Assembly (NCBI RefSeq): GCF_004339015.1
Contig: NZ_SMFQ01000005.1
Coordinates: forward strand, 731,000 to 794,999
DNA from: Cocleimonas flava
Lineage (GTDB): Bacteria > Pseudomonadota > Gammaproteobacteria > Thiotrichales > Thiotrichaceae
Reading direction: 5' to 3'
Length of the DNA stretch: 64,000 nt
The first letter of the stretch is position 1; each line of letters opens with the position of its first letter. Under the pieces are notes generated by a model. That model was given only the letters and a program-made list of their open reading frames with translations. It did not search any database and had not been told where the DNA came from. Of the stretch, positions 9,147 to 17,755 are shown in pieces. The position numbers and the translations under genes were made by a program.

Positions 9147-9767
9147 TTACTCTTCTGGCTTTGTTTCCACAGCTCTAGTTTCCACGGTCTTGGTTTCCTC
9201 AGTCTGAGTTTCTGCGTTATCGGCCGAATCATCGTCAGTGGCAACTATCACAATTTTATTCGGGTTTAATGCGGTAATCTCTTTTGCTATTTCAATAGGA
9301 ATTAGACTGCGTTTACCACCTAGAAAAGTAATAGCCAAGCTACCATCAGCGAGTTCTTGCTGCTGCTTTTCTGTGACAAACAAATATTTTATTGTGGTTC
9401 CTACGACAAAATTGTAACGAATATCTGCTGCTTCATCGTTTTTAAGGTTCTCAGTAATCAGCTTATTGATTTTGCCGTTTGTTTCTTTTTTGATTCTCTC
9501 TGCTTCTTGCTTCTTTTTTAGCGCAGCTTGTTTTTCATTTCTTTCAAGCGCTGAACGCTCTTTATAAAACTGTTCTAAATCAGACACTTCTCTCTTCTGC
9601 TTTTGTGATGATGCAGACTTTCTATTTGAAACAGGCTTCTGTTTCGCCTTATGATTATTCCTATTTCCAGTAAATTTCTTTTTTGGTTTCGGCTTTTCTG
9701 CTGCCTTCTTTACTTGATCTTCAGTAACAAGGCCGGCTTTCAATAATTGGTCGCTAAGTGAACTCAT
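9147..9767 (-). CDS. DUF2058 (YaiL-like) protein
   Basis: 206 residues. The N-terminus (MSSLSDQLLKAGLVTEDQVKKA) is the typical DUF2058 start, followed by a very Lys-rich stretch (about 22-65), a coiled-coil region (68-105) and a compact C-terminal domain (about 115-180) with RYNFVVG and KSLIPIEIA-like segments. The last 25 residues are Glu/Thr repeats (ETKTVETRAVETKPEE). The family is annotated as nucleoprotein or polynucleotide-associated without solid function. It is divergent from ppa across 129 bases that must hold both promoters. Confidence 0.85.
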   Translation of the reverse strand: MSSLSDQLLKAGLVTEDQVKKAAEKPKPKKKFTGNRNNHKAKQKPVSNRKSASSQKQKREVSDLEQFYKERSALERNEKQAALKKKQEAERIKKETNGKINKLITENLKNDEAADIRYNFVVGTTIKYLFVTEKQQQELADGSLAITFLGGKRSLIPIEIAKEITALNPNKIVIVATDDDSADNAETQTEETKTVETRAVETKPEE

Positions 9768-9896
9768 AATCTATCTTTAGGTTTTTATATTATTGAGAAT
9801 CATAATATAGGTTCTATTTAATTCCTATACTGTTTGTCAAACTCTCTGGGGCCGTTATAATGCGCCGTAATTTAAATCGCGATACGGAATACCTCT

Positions 9897-10433
9897 ATGA
9901 ACATTGATAATATTGAAATAGGCAGTAACTACCCTGAAGAAGTTAATGTAATTATTGAAATACCTGCAGAATCTTCACCTGTAAAATACGAAATTGAAAA
10001 GGATAGTGGCGCACTATTTGTTGACCGTTTCATGCAGGCACCTATTTTTTACCCTGCCAATTACGGATTTATTCCGCATACATTAGCTGAAGATGGCGAT
10101 GCTATGGATGTACTTGTTGTGACACCTACTCCATTAATTCACAACTGTGTTATCGCTGCACGTCCTGTTGGAATTCTTGAAATGACTGACGAAGCGGGTA
10201 AAGACTCTAAAGTTCTTGCCGTTCCTGCTAGAGGCTTACACTCTGCATCAGATCATTTACAAAGCTACACAGACCTACCACCATTATTACTAGAGCAAAT
10301 CGAGCATTTCTTTGAGTACTACAAAGTTATGGATAAAGACAAGTGGGTTAAGCTTGATGGTTGGAATGATGCAGATGCAGCTAAACAAGCAATCCTGGAC
10401 AGCATTAAAATGTTCAACGACGATAAAGGTTAA
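9897..10433 (+). CDS. ppa: inorganic pyrophosphatase, family I
   Basis: 178 residues, cytoplasmic. It hydrolyses pyrophosphate to two phosphates and so drives biosynthetic reactions. The metal-binding signature DGDAMD is at residues 66-71 (equivalent to E. coli D65, D67, D70). Other family segments are EIEKDSG near 32, FYPANYGFIPHT near 51 and KWVKLDGW near 149. Length is standard. It is a single-gene unit, followed by a strong hairpin at 10523. Confidence 0.97.
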   Translation: MNIDNIEIGSNYPEEVNVIIEIPAESSPVKYEIEKDSGALFVDRFMQAPIFYPANYGFIPHTLAEDGDAMDVLVVTPTPLIHNCVIAARPVGILEMTDEAGKDSKVLAVPARGLHSASDHLQSYTDLPPLLLEQIEHFFEYYKVMDKDKWVKLDGWNDADAAKQAILDSIKMFNDDKG

Positions 10434-10522
10434 CAAAGGTTAATTACAATACTTGGCTTTTTTGTATAAAATACCAACACGCGGGTATAAATACACTAAA
10501 AAGCATGCGTAGCAATTATGCT

Positions 10523-10548
10523 CGGTGAATCATCTATGTGATTCACCG
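10523..10548 (+). terminator. hairpin downstream of ppa
   Basis: Ten-base arms CGGTGAATCA and TGATTCACCG flank a six-base loop. The 3' side continues TTTGCTATTGGGTTTTG, which is T-rich but not an uninterrupted T run. It probably ends ppa transcription, with moderate strength. Confidence 0.5.
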
Positions 10549-10626
10549 TTTGCTATTGGGTTTTGATTTTCATAAGTTCTGCTTCAATTAACGCTTTGAT
10601 AATGAAAAAACTCATATAAGCCGGGG

Positions 10627-10645
10627 GGTGTGATTAGATCACACC
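10627..10645. promoter_or_regulatory. 19-base palindrome upstream of mrdA
   Basis: GGTGTGATTAGATCACACC is a perfect inverted repeat with a 3-base centre, 45 bases before the mrdA ATG. The half sites TGTGA/TCACA match CRP-type half sites, but the spacing is 5 bases rather than the usual 6. The G6 run just before it looks like a truncated dispersed-element core (CCGGGGGGTGTG). It could be an operator for the cell-wall operon or a small mRNA hairpin. Confidence 0.4.
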
Positions 10646-10689
10646 AAAATAGATAAAAGCAGCTCTGCTGTCGGGTTCAAAGAGTATTA

Positions 10690-12693
10690 ATGGAAAAGCG
10701 TGTAACAGTCAAAAGTGAACGTGAAGAGTATCGCCTCTTTCGCTCACGCGCTATTGTAGCGGCAGCTTTGGTCTTTATTGGGCTTAGTTTAGTCTTCATT
10801 AGACTGATCTTCCTGCAAGTAAATAGTTACGAACACTACACAATCCTCTCTAAAGAAAATTACCAAAAACGCATACCCACCCCCCCAGTTAGAGGCCTTA
10901 TTTACGACCGAAACGGCGTATTACTTGCCGATAACCATATTGAATATGTCCTTGAAGCAGCAGAAGATGATGTAAAAGACATGGACAGGAAGCTAAAACG
11001 CCTGATGCAGTTGCTTCCAATCACTCCGCAAGAAATAAAAAAATTCAAACAAAAGTTGCGTGTTAACTCTCGCTTTCAACCCGTTGTGTTACGCAAAAAC
11101 TTAACAGAAAAAGAAACCGCTATATTTTCGGCAAATAGATTTCGCTTTCAGGGTTTTAATGTCAGCGTTCGTATGAGACGTAATTACCCGCTTGGCTCAA
11201 CAGCAGGTCACTTGATTGGCTATGTCGGTCGCATCGATAAAAAAGACTTAGAGAAGTTAGACAAGAAAAATTACAAAGGCACGACGCATATTGGCAAGCT
11301 CGGCATTGAAAAACAATACGAAGATCGATTGCACGGCAAGGCTGGATACGAATTAACAGAAGTCGATGCGCACGGAAAACCTCAGCTCAAACTAGATGAG
11401 AAAGCCCCGATCACGGGTGAAGATTTGTTTCTTAGTATCGACCTTGAGCTGCAATTAAAAGCTGAAGAATTATTAGCTGAGCACAATGGTGCTGCTGTCG
11501 CGATCGACCCAAGAAATGGCGAAATATTGGCGATGGCAAGTATGCCAGCATTCGATCCCAACCTATTCGTGAATGGGATAAGCTATGCCAACTATAATGC
11601 CTTAAGAGACGATATTGATCGTCCGCTATACAATCGAGCACTACAAGGCTCCTACCCTCCTGGCTCGACCATCAAACCTATGGCAGGTTTAGTCGGGCTA
11701 AGTGCAGGCGTAGTTACACCTACCAGCTCGGTTTACGGCAGAGGCTTCTATCAAATCCCAGGCAATAAACACAGGTTCAGGTGTTGGAAAAAAGCAGGAC
11801 ATGGCAACATCAGCCTGAATCGCGCTATTTATCAATCCTGTGATGTTTACTTCTACGATCTTGCATTCCGAATGGGCATTAAACGTTATTCTGATGCAAT
11901 GAAGCGCTTTGGCTTCGGCAGTCGATTAGGAATCGATCTACCTCATGAAGGCACTGGCATCATGCCTTCTGCTGAATGGAAGAGAAAACGCTACGACAAA
12001 TTTTGGTACCCGGGAGATACGGTTAACACGGGTATCGGCCAAGGGTATTTTACGGCAACGCCTTTACAATTAGCGTTTGCGACAGCCACCATGGCAACGC
12101 ATGGTCGTAAATTTAAACCTCATGTTTTAAGGGCAACGCGTGTATCAAGAAATCTGCCGCCAAAAATTGTCACACCTGAAAAACTACCTTCGGTGGGCGT
12201 AACAAAACTTCGTTACTGGGATGATGTCATACGAGGCATGGTAAATGTAGTGCACGGGGAACACGGCACCGCAAGAAGATCAGGCGCAGGTGCGAAGTAC
12301 CGATTTGCAGGTAAAACAGGTACAGCACAAGTCTTTGGCATTGCTCAAAACAAAGAATATGACGCGGCAAAACTCAAGAAAAAACTGCATGACCATGCTT
12401 TATTTGTAGCATTTGCACCGGTCAATAACCCTCGCATTGCATTGGCCGTTATTGCAGAAAATGCAGGTGGCGGTAGTAAGGTAGCAGCCCCCATTGCCAG
12501 ACAACTGTTAGACACTTATTTACTGACACCACAACAAAAAGAAGAAATAAGTGAACAAAACAAACCAAAAGAGTCTGATGAATCACCATCATTGATGAAT
12601 ATAAACAAATTGAAAAAGAAAAAAGAGCTGGAAAGAAAACTTAAACGGGAAATTCAAATCAATAGCCCGCTAACAACAGCACCGAGAACATAA
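10690..12693 (+). CDS. mrdA: penicillin-binding protein 2, elongasome transpeptidase
   Basis: 667 residues. A short cytoplasmic tail and one membrane anchor (about 21-43) precede the PBP dimerisation domain (with PPVRGLIYDRNG near 65) and the transpeptidase domain. Motifs: STIK at 326-329 (nucleophile S326), SCD at 383-385 and KTGT at 542-545. It cross-links peptidoglycan during side-wall growth with RodA. The C-terminal tail after about residue 620 is Lys/Glu-rich and longer than in E. coli. The rodA start lies 2 bases after its stop. Confidence 0.97.
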   Translation: MEKRVTVKSEREEYRLFRSRAIVAAALVFIGLSLVFIRLIFLQVNSYEHYTILSKENYQKRIPTPPVRGLIYDRNGVLLADNHIEYVLEAAEDDVKDMDRKLKRLMQLLPITPQEIKKFKQKLRVNSRFQPVVLRKNLTEKETAIFSANRFRFQGFNVSVRMRRNYPLGSTAGHLIGYVGRIDKKDLEKLDKKNYKGTTHIGKLGIEKQYEDRLHGKAGYELTEVDAHGKPQLKLDEKAPITGEDLFLSIDLELQLKAEELLAEHNGAAVAIDPRNGEILAMASMPAFDPNLFVNGISYANYNALRDDIDRPLYNRALQGSYPPGSTIKPMAGLVGLSAGVVTPTSSVYGRGFYQIPGNKHRFRCWKKAGHGNISLNRAIYQSCDVYFYDLAFRMGIKRYSDAMKRFGFGSRLGIDLPHEGTGIMPSAEWKRKRYDKFWYPGDTVNTGIGQGYFTATPLQLAFATATMATHGRKFKPHVLRATRVSRNLPPKIVTPEKLPSVGVTKLRYWDDVIRGMVNVVHGEHGTARRSGAGAKYRFAGKTGTAQVFGIAQNKEYDAAKLKKKLHDHALFVAFAPVNNPRIALAVIAENAGGGSKVAAPIARQLLDTYLLTPQQKEEISEQNKPKESDESPSLMNINKLKKKKELERKLKREIQINSPLTTAPRT

Positions 12694-12694
12694 T

Positions 12695-13810
12695 ATGAAC
12701 ACAAAAAGCGGTTCAGGTTTTGGCGCATACGTACTGCGCTGGCTTAGCTCTCTAGACTTGGTCATGCTCGTTTCATTAGCGCTGCTGATTGCACTAGGAA
12801 GCATTATTTTATTTAGTGCCTCTGGCGAAAATGCGCGGATGATGAATAATCATACGATTCATTTGATTCTAGCAACCATCGTGATGCTAGTTGCCACACA
12901 GCTATCCAGCGACCTGCTCAAGCGTTGGTCCTTCTGGATTTATATTTTTGGAATCATAGTACTGATACTGGTACTCATCCAGGGCTCGATGGGTAAAGGG
13001 GCTCAAAGATGGTTAGAAATCGGTGCTTTACGTTTCCAGCCTTCCGAAATCATGAAACTGGCTGTGCCAATGATGGTAGCGAGTTACCTGTCTAAAAAAA
13101 GTCTCCCACCCAGATTTAAAGAGATTTTTATAGCAACGTTATTAGTAGCAATTCCCATGCTATTAATTATAAAACAGCCTGATTTAGGAACTGCGTTACT
13201 GGTTGGTAGCGCCGGATTCTTCGTTATCTACTTTGCAGGACTCCCCTGGAAATGGCTCGGCGCAACCGTGGTTGCACTGATCATAGCTGCGCCCCTGGTA
13301 TTCTATTTTGGGATGCATGATTACCAAAGACAACGCGTTTTAACCTTACTTGATCCGAGCGCTGATCGATTAGGTTCCGGGTATCATATTTATCAATCTA
13401 CAATTGCTATTGGTTCTGGCGGCTTTTATGGAAAGGGCTGGCTAAATGGCGATCAGTCTCGTTTAGATTTTTTACCCGAACGTCACACCGATTTTATCTT
13501 TGCCGTTTTTGGAGAAGAATTCGGCTTACTCGGTAATTTAATTTTATTCACACTGTATCTGTTTATTATCTGGCGCGGCTTATATCTCGCCATGAAAGGA
13601 CACGATACTTTTGCACGCCTATTGGGTGGAAGCCTTAGTCTCACCTTCTTTATTTACCTATTGGTAAACACAGGAATGGTTAGCGGAATTCTTCCCGTGG
13701 TTGGTGTTCCATTACCACTCATCAGCTACGGGGGCACCTCCTTAGTGACGTTGATGGCAGCATTTGGACTCCTCATGGGTCTTAGAAAACGAAAACGAGG
13801 ATATGACTAA
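12695..13810 (+). CDS. mrdB: RodA, SEDS-family peptidoglycan glycosyltransferase
   Basis: 371 residues with about ten membrane helices. It carries SEDS family signatures: FQPSEIMK near 109, KQPDLGTALL near 157, FLPERHTDFIFAVFGEEFG near 263 (catalytic Asp region) and GVPLPLISYGGTS near 344. It polymerises lipid II together with PBP2. It is tightly packed between mrdA (2-base gap) and mltB (starts at the next base after the stop). Confidence 0.97.
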   Translation: MNTKSGSGFGAYVLRWLSSLDLVMLVSLALLIALGSIILFSASGENARMMNNHTIHLILATIVMLVATQLSSDLLKRWSFWIYIFGIIVLILVLIQGSMGKGAQRWLEIGALRFQPSEIMKLAVPMMVASYLSKKSLPPRFKEIFIATLLVAIPMLLIIKQPDLGTALLVGSAGFFVIYFAGLPWKWLGATVVALIIAAPLVFYFGMHDYQRQRVLTLLDPSADRLGSGYHIYQSTIAIGSGGFYGKGWLNGDQSRLDFLPERHTDFIFAVFGEEFGLLGNLILFTLYLFIIWRGLYLAMKGHDTFARLLGGSLSLTFFIYLLVNTGMVSGILPVVGVPLPLISYGGTSLVTLMAAFGLLMGLRKRKRGYD

Positions 13811-14833
13811 ATGTTCAAAAAATTTACGCAATCTTTAATGTTTAGTGCGGCGTTAGTATTACCGTCACTTTTAGCACCCCCCTACTTTGCGGCGGAAATT
13901 AAAGGAAATGCTAATTACACTAGCTACCCGGCGATGCAGCAGCTGATAGAACGTATGGTGCAGAAAGGCTTTGATCGTAATTATTTACATCAGATTTTTT
14001 CCAGAGTACAACGTGACGAACGCATACTTGAATTAGTCAGCTCGCCAGCTGAAGGCAAACCCTGGCACAAATATCGTCCAATATTTATTACAGAAGATCG
14101 TATTAATTCTGGCGTGAATTTCTGGAAGCGCCATGAAAAAGCAATCACGGCTGCCAGCAAGCAATACGGTGTTGATCCTGAATACATTGTTGCGATTATC
14201 GGAGTAGAAACCTTTTACGGTCGTAACACTGGTAAACACAAAGTACTCAGAAGTCTCACTACTCTGGCGATGGATTTTCCGCCACGAGAAAAGTTCTACA
14301 CTAGCGAACTCGAACACTACCTTGAGCTAATGAAAGAAGAAGGTATCAGAGACCCGAATATTTTAACCGGCTCTTATGCGGGAGCAATGGGCTTAGGCCA
14401 GTTTATTTCCAGTAGTTACCGAAATTTTGCCGTCGATTTTAATCAAGATGGACACACAGATTTATGGCATCCGGAAGACGCTATTGGCAGCGTAGCTAAC
14501 TATTTTTCGCGCCACGGTTGGAAGTCAAATGGTAATGTTACAGTACCTGCTCGAATTTTAGGCAATTTATATGCTAAAATTGTAAATACAAAAGCAATTA
14601 AACCAGCACATACCATGCAAATATTGCAGCAACACGGTGTTGAACCACTTGGAAACTTTAGTTCCGAAAAGGTATCACTGTTACAGTTACAAGGATTGCA
14701 AGGTTATGAATACTGGATTACGGGCGATAATTTCTACGCAATAACAAGATACAACCATAGCCCTAAATACGCTATGGCAATATTTCAACTAGCTTGGGAA
14801 ATAAAACGCAGGAAGTTAAACTCGGCTAAATAA
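13811..14833 (+). CDS. mltB: lytic murein transglycosylase B
   Basis: 340 residues. A signal peptide (about 1-28, MFKKFTQSLMFSAALVLPSLLAPPYFAA) is followed by the MltB catalytic domain. The catalytic Glu is E133 in IIGVETFYGRNTG, and GSYAGAMGLGQFISSSYRNFA near 183 and DAIGSVANYFSRHGW near 225 are family hallmarks. It cleaves glycan strands with formation of 1,6-anhydroMurNAc. No lipobox is seen, so it may be soluble. The signal peptide C-region (A22-I30) is encoded by a copy of the dispersed C6 element. A second MltB homologue lies at 61213. Confidence 0.95.
   Translation: MFKKFTQSLMFSAALVLPSLLAPPYFAAEIKGNANYTSYPAMQQLIERMVQKGFDRNYLHQIFSRVQRDERILELVSSPAEGKPWHKYRPIFITEDRINSGVNFWKRHEKAITAASKQYGVDPEYIVAIIGVETFYGRNTGKHKVLRSLTTLAMDFPPREKFYTSELEHYLELMKEEGIRDPNILTGSYAGAMGLGQFISSSYRNFAVDFNQDGHTDLWHPEDAIGSVANYFSRHGWKSNGNVTVPARILGNLYAKIVNTKAIKPAHTMQILQQHGVEPLGNFSSEKVSLLQLQGLQGYEYWITGDNFYAITRYNHSPKYAMAIFQLAWEIKRRKLNSAK
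13874..13900 (+). repeat. dispersed C6 element copy within the mltB signal peptide
   Basis: The sequence begins GCACCCCCCTACTTTGCGGC and continues to a GAAATT end. It matches the TA-type core of intergenic copies and is 24 of 27 bases identical to 42234-42260 inside a thermonuclease gene. In frame it encodes APPYFAAEI around the signal-peptidase site. Confidence 0.7.
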
Positions 14834-14908
14834 CGTAAAAAATTAAAGTAATAATTATAGAATTTTATATATTTAAACGAAAAACCATTATCCAAAAAGG
14901 GGACGATA

Positions 14909-15424
14909 ATGATAAACCGTACACTTAAAATTGGTACTCATATAGTACTTATCACGACTCTCGTTGGCTTAACGGGCTGTAGCACTTTTAGTAAAGTTGG
15001 AAAGTCTGCCAGAAATATGACAACGTTTGGTGGCGACAAGAGCACGGCAGGCACAGACGATAAATTAGTCATTCCACCAAGTCTTCGTGAGCCAGGCGCA
15101 CGTAATACAACTGTAGCACCACAACAGGCAGCGACAAAAAGATCTACTGCTTCTAAGCCCGCGCGTAAAGCGACATATCAGGCAAACAAGAACTATTACA
15201 TTGTCGTTGGCACTTATGCCGATCAAATGGAAGCACTTGATACTTTTACCCGTCTTTCATCAATTGGTTTAAAAGGCGCAACAATGGAATCTCGCAAGAC
15301 CAAAACTGGCAACTTGCTACACATGGTTCGTCTTGGCCCTTACACCAAACAAGAAGATATTGATAAGGCGAAAGATAATTTAACCAGTACCGGTTTATCG
15401 CAGTTTAAAATTGTAGAAAGCTAG
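14909..15424 (+). CDS. SPOR-domain lipoprotein in the RlpA position
   Basis: 171 residues. The lipobox LTGC puts the lipidated Cys at residue 24. A Ser/Thr/Lys/Ala-rich linker (about 45-90, with LVIPPSLREPG) leads to a C-terminal SPOR domain (about 93-170, YYIVVGTYADQMEALDTFTRL, ending SQFKIVES) that binds denuded septal glycan. In most gammaproteobacteria this operon position holds RlpA; here the double-psi beta-barrel transglycosylase domain is missing. Good ribosome binding site (GGGGACG). Enzymatic activity is unlikely. Confidence 0.85.
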   Translation: MINRTLKIGTHIVLITTLVGLTGCSTFSKVGKSARNMTTFGGDKSTAGTDDKLVIPPSLREPGARNTTVAPQQAATKRSTASKPARKATYQANKNYYIVVGTYADQMEALDTFTRLSSIGLKGATMESRKTKTGNLLHMVRLGPYTKQEDIDKAKDNLTSTGLSQFKIVES

Positions 15425-15434
15425 GTAACATTAG

Positions 15435-15462
15435 TTATAACTGAGTTCTAACTCAGTTATAA
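15435..15462. terminator. 13-base inverted repeat between the SPOR gene and dacA
   Basis: Arms TTATAACTGAGTT and AACTCAGTTATAA are separated by CT, giving a stem of about 12 pairs. It begins 11 bases after the SPOR gene stop. The following bases TTGCTGACTTT lack a proper T run, so it may be a weak terminator, an mRNA 3'-end stabiliser or a protein site before dacA. Confidence 0.45.
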
Positions 15463-15532
15463 TTGCTGACTTTAGTAATTACCCATCTTGAGTAGTTACT
15501 CTTTCGATATTCGGAATCCATAATCACACACC

Positions 15533-16660
15533 ATGAAACGAATTTTATCTGTTATTTTTTTCTGTTTTATCACTTTTACTCATCAGGGCTGGGCAGCTGC
15601 TGCCGCTCCTGACATAAAAGCTGATAGTTATCTACTTGTAGACTTTCATAGCGGCGTTCAACTAGCTGAAAAGAACCCTGATAAACGCATAGAACCAGCC
15701 AGTATCACCAAGTTGATGACGGCCTATGTAATTTATCAAGAGCTGGAAAAAGGCAGCATCTCACTCGAAGACAAAGTTCTTATTAGTGAGAAAGCATGGA
15801 AAATGGAAGGCTCCAGAATGTTTGTAGAGGCGGGGAAAAAAGTACCGCTAAATCGCATGATTAAAGGCCTTATTGTCCAGTCTGGAAATGACGCAGCAAT
15901 TGCGCTGGCAGAACACATTTCAGGCAATGAAACAGCGTTTGTTGCAAAGATGAATCAAACAGCCAAAGACATGGGATTGAACTCAACGCACTTTTCCAAT
16001 CCAACTGGTTGGCCAGACCCAGACCATTACACAACTGCCAGAGACATCGTTACCCTAACCCGTCATGTCATCAGAGAGTATCCTGAGCAATACAAACTGC
16101 ATTCCTTAAAAGAATACAGTTACAACGGTATCAAACAATATAACCGCAACAAACTATTGTGGCGCGACCCAACAGTTGATGGTGTAAAAACAGGCCATAC
16201 AGAATCTGCGGGGTATTGTTTAGTCGCATCAGCTGCGCGTAATGATATGCGTTTAATTTCTGTCATCTTAGGCGCTGAAAATGAGAAAGCGCGTGCTGAT
16301 TACAGTCAGGAATTATTAGAGTTTGGATTTAGATTATACGAAACACATAAACTCTATGACAAAGGTTCGGTACTTGCTGATGCGCGCGTATGGAAAGGCA
16401 ATAAGAGCACTGTTCCTGCTGGTATCATGGAAGACTTCTACGTCACTGTTGAAAAAGGTCACTATAATCAACTTAAAGGCTTGATGGAATTAGATGGATC
16501 ACTTGATGCCCCAATTAAGCGTGGCGATGTAGTTGGGACAGCCATCATTAAAGACGGTGATACCATTGTTAACCAAGTTCCTCTGCTAGCACTTGATGCA
16601 GTAGATCCGGGTGGATTCTGGTCTAAAGTGACTGATAGCGTTAAAAAATTATTTAACTAA
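15533..16660 (+). CDS. dacA: D-alanyl-D-alanine carboxypeptidase (PBP5/6 family)
   Basis: 375 residues. A signal peptide (1-25) is followed by the peptidase S11 domain with SITK at 57-60 (nucleophile S57), SGN at 117-119 and KTG at 219-221, then the beta-sheet C-terminal domain and an amphipathic tail (WSKVTDSVKKLF) that anchors PBP5 to the inner membrane. It trims the terminal D-Ala of pentapeptides. Length and context (upstream of ybeD-lipB) are standard. Confidence 0.97.
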   Translation: MKRILSVIFFCFITFTHQGWAAAAAPDIKADSYLLVDFHSGVQLAEKNPDKRIEPASITKLMTAYVIYQELEKGSISLEDKVLISEKAWKMEGSRMFVEAGKKVPLNRMIKGLIVQSGNDAAIALAEHISGNETAFVAKMNQTAKDMGLNSTHFSNPTGWPDPDHYTTARDIVTLTRHVIREYPEQYKLHSLKEYSYNGIKQYNRNKLLWRDPTVDGVKTGHTESAGYCLVASAARNDMRLISVILGAENEKARADYSQELLEFGFRLYETHKLYDKGSVLADARVWKGNKSTVPAGIMEDFYVTVEKGHYNQLKGLMELDGSLDAPIKRGDVVGTAIIKDGDTIVNQVPLLALDAVDPGGFWSKVTDSVKKLFN

Positions 16661-16740
16661 TTTTCTGATCAACATATAAGCAAAAAGCTTTTGTAACAAC
16701 GTTAGTAACTTCAAGAGCAATTTAATTTCGAGTAGTAAAC

Positions 16741-17013
16741 ATGACCGTGCAAGATGAAGAAACACTCATTGAATTCCCTTGTGAATTCCCTGTTAAAGTT
16801 ATGGGAGCTGCTATTCCAGAATTCCATTCTGCGGTTGATAAAATAGTCAAAACCCACGACCCTGAATACAATCCTGACCAAACAAAACAAAACACCAGTA
16901 AAACAGGTAAATACGTGAGTTTAACCTTAACCATCCACGCCAAAGACAAACCACAACTGGATGCGCTTTATCAAGACCTTACCAATCACGAGCTGGTAGT
17001 TTGGGCACTCTAG
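16741..17013 (+). CDS. ybeD: YbeD-like DUF493 protein
   Basis: 90 residues. The start [13 protein letters not shown] and the [22 protein letters not shown] segment are typical of DUF493, an ACT-like small fold. It usually lies between dacA and lipB; E. coli YbeD is proposed to affect lipoate metabolism, without proof. The stop codon lies inside the first codons of lipB (13-base overlap), suggesting coupled translation. Confidence 0.93.
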   Translation: MTVQDEETLIEFPCEFPVKVMGAAIPEFHSAVDKIVKTHDPEYNPDQTKQNTSKTGKYVSLTLTIHAKDKPQLDALYQDLTNHELVVWAL

Positions 17014-17651
17014 GCGACACATTAATCACCAAACAATTAGGTTTAACTGATTACGAAAGCGTTTGGGAGTCGATGAAAAACTTCACCCAATCTCGCGATC
17101 AAGATACACCCGATGAAATCTGGGTCGTCGAGCACCCCCCCACTTTCACGCTAGGTAGAAACGGTAAAGAACATCATATTCTTCAAGAGACCTCTATACC
17201 TATTGTTAAAGTAGATCGTGGTGGTCAAGTCACTTACCACGGGCCTGGGCAAATAGTTATTTATCTACTGCTTGATTTACACCGTAGAGGAATCGGTATT
17301 CGTCAACTAGTCACGTTAATCGAAAATTGCATCGTAGAATTATTATCAGCTTATGAAGTCACCGCCTACAGCGATGCAAAGGCACCTGGCGTATATGTTG
17401 ATAAGAAAAAGATTGCAGCTCTGGGACTTCGTGTATCTAAAGGTAGAACAACACACGGATTAAGCCTCAATGTTGATATGGACCTAACGCCATTTGGATA
17501 CATCAATCCATGCGGATACGAAGGTCTTGAAATTATACAATGTAAAGATCTGGGGATTACAGATTCAATGCCTGTACTCTCGGAAAAATTGACTGCGATT
17601 ATTCATGCAGAAATCATGAAAGCTGCCGAAACTGCCAAAACCACGGATTAA
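17001..17651 (+). CDS. lipB: octanoyl-[acyl carrier protein]-protein N-octanoyltransferase
   Basis: 216 residues. It transfers octanoate from ACP to lipoyl domains. Family motifs are [12 protein letters not shown] (44-55), [12 protein letters not shown] (73-84), the active-site lysine region KKKIAALG (136-142) and THGLSLNV with the catalytic Cys at C171 (NPCGYEG). The chosen TTG start overlaps the ybeD end; the next plausible start would cut into the conserved KQLGLTDYE segment. The usual downstream neighbour lipA is absent; plsB follows instead. Confidence 0.95.
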   Translation: MGTLGDTLITKQLGLTDYESVWESMKNFTQSRDQDTPDEIWVVEHPPTFTLGRNGKEHHILQETSIPIVKVDRGGQVTYHGPGQIVIYLLLDLHRRGIGIRQLVTLIENCIVELLSAYEVTAYSDAKAPGVYVDKKKIAALGLRVSKGRTTHGLSLNVDMDLTPFGYINPCGYEGLEIIQCKDLGITDSMPVLSEKLTAIIHAEIMKAAETAKTTD

Positions 17652-17755
17652 TAACGACCAAGAACTCACGCTTCATCACTTTCTTTAATACTGGTGTATA
17701 GGATGCATTTAAAACAATCAGCACAACAGTTGCCAGGTTATCTATACTCACTATT

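Noticed and set aside
10879..10892. C7 run in mrdA resembling the element
   Set aside because: It encodes PTPPVRG, conserved in PBP2 proteins, and the CTT part of the core is missing.
17133..17146. CACCCCCCCACTTT inside lipB, same as the core at pyrB
   Set aside because: It encodes HPPTF in the [12 protein letters not shown] block, which is conserved in LipB proteins generally, so protein constraint explains it.
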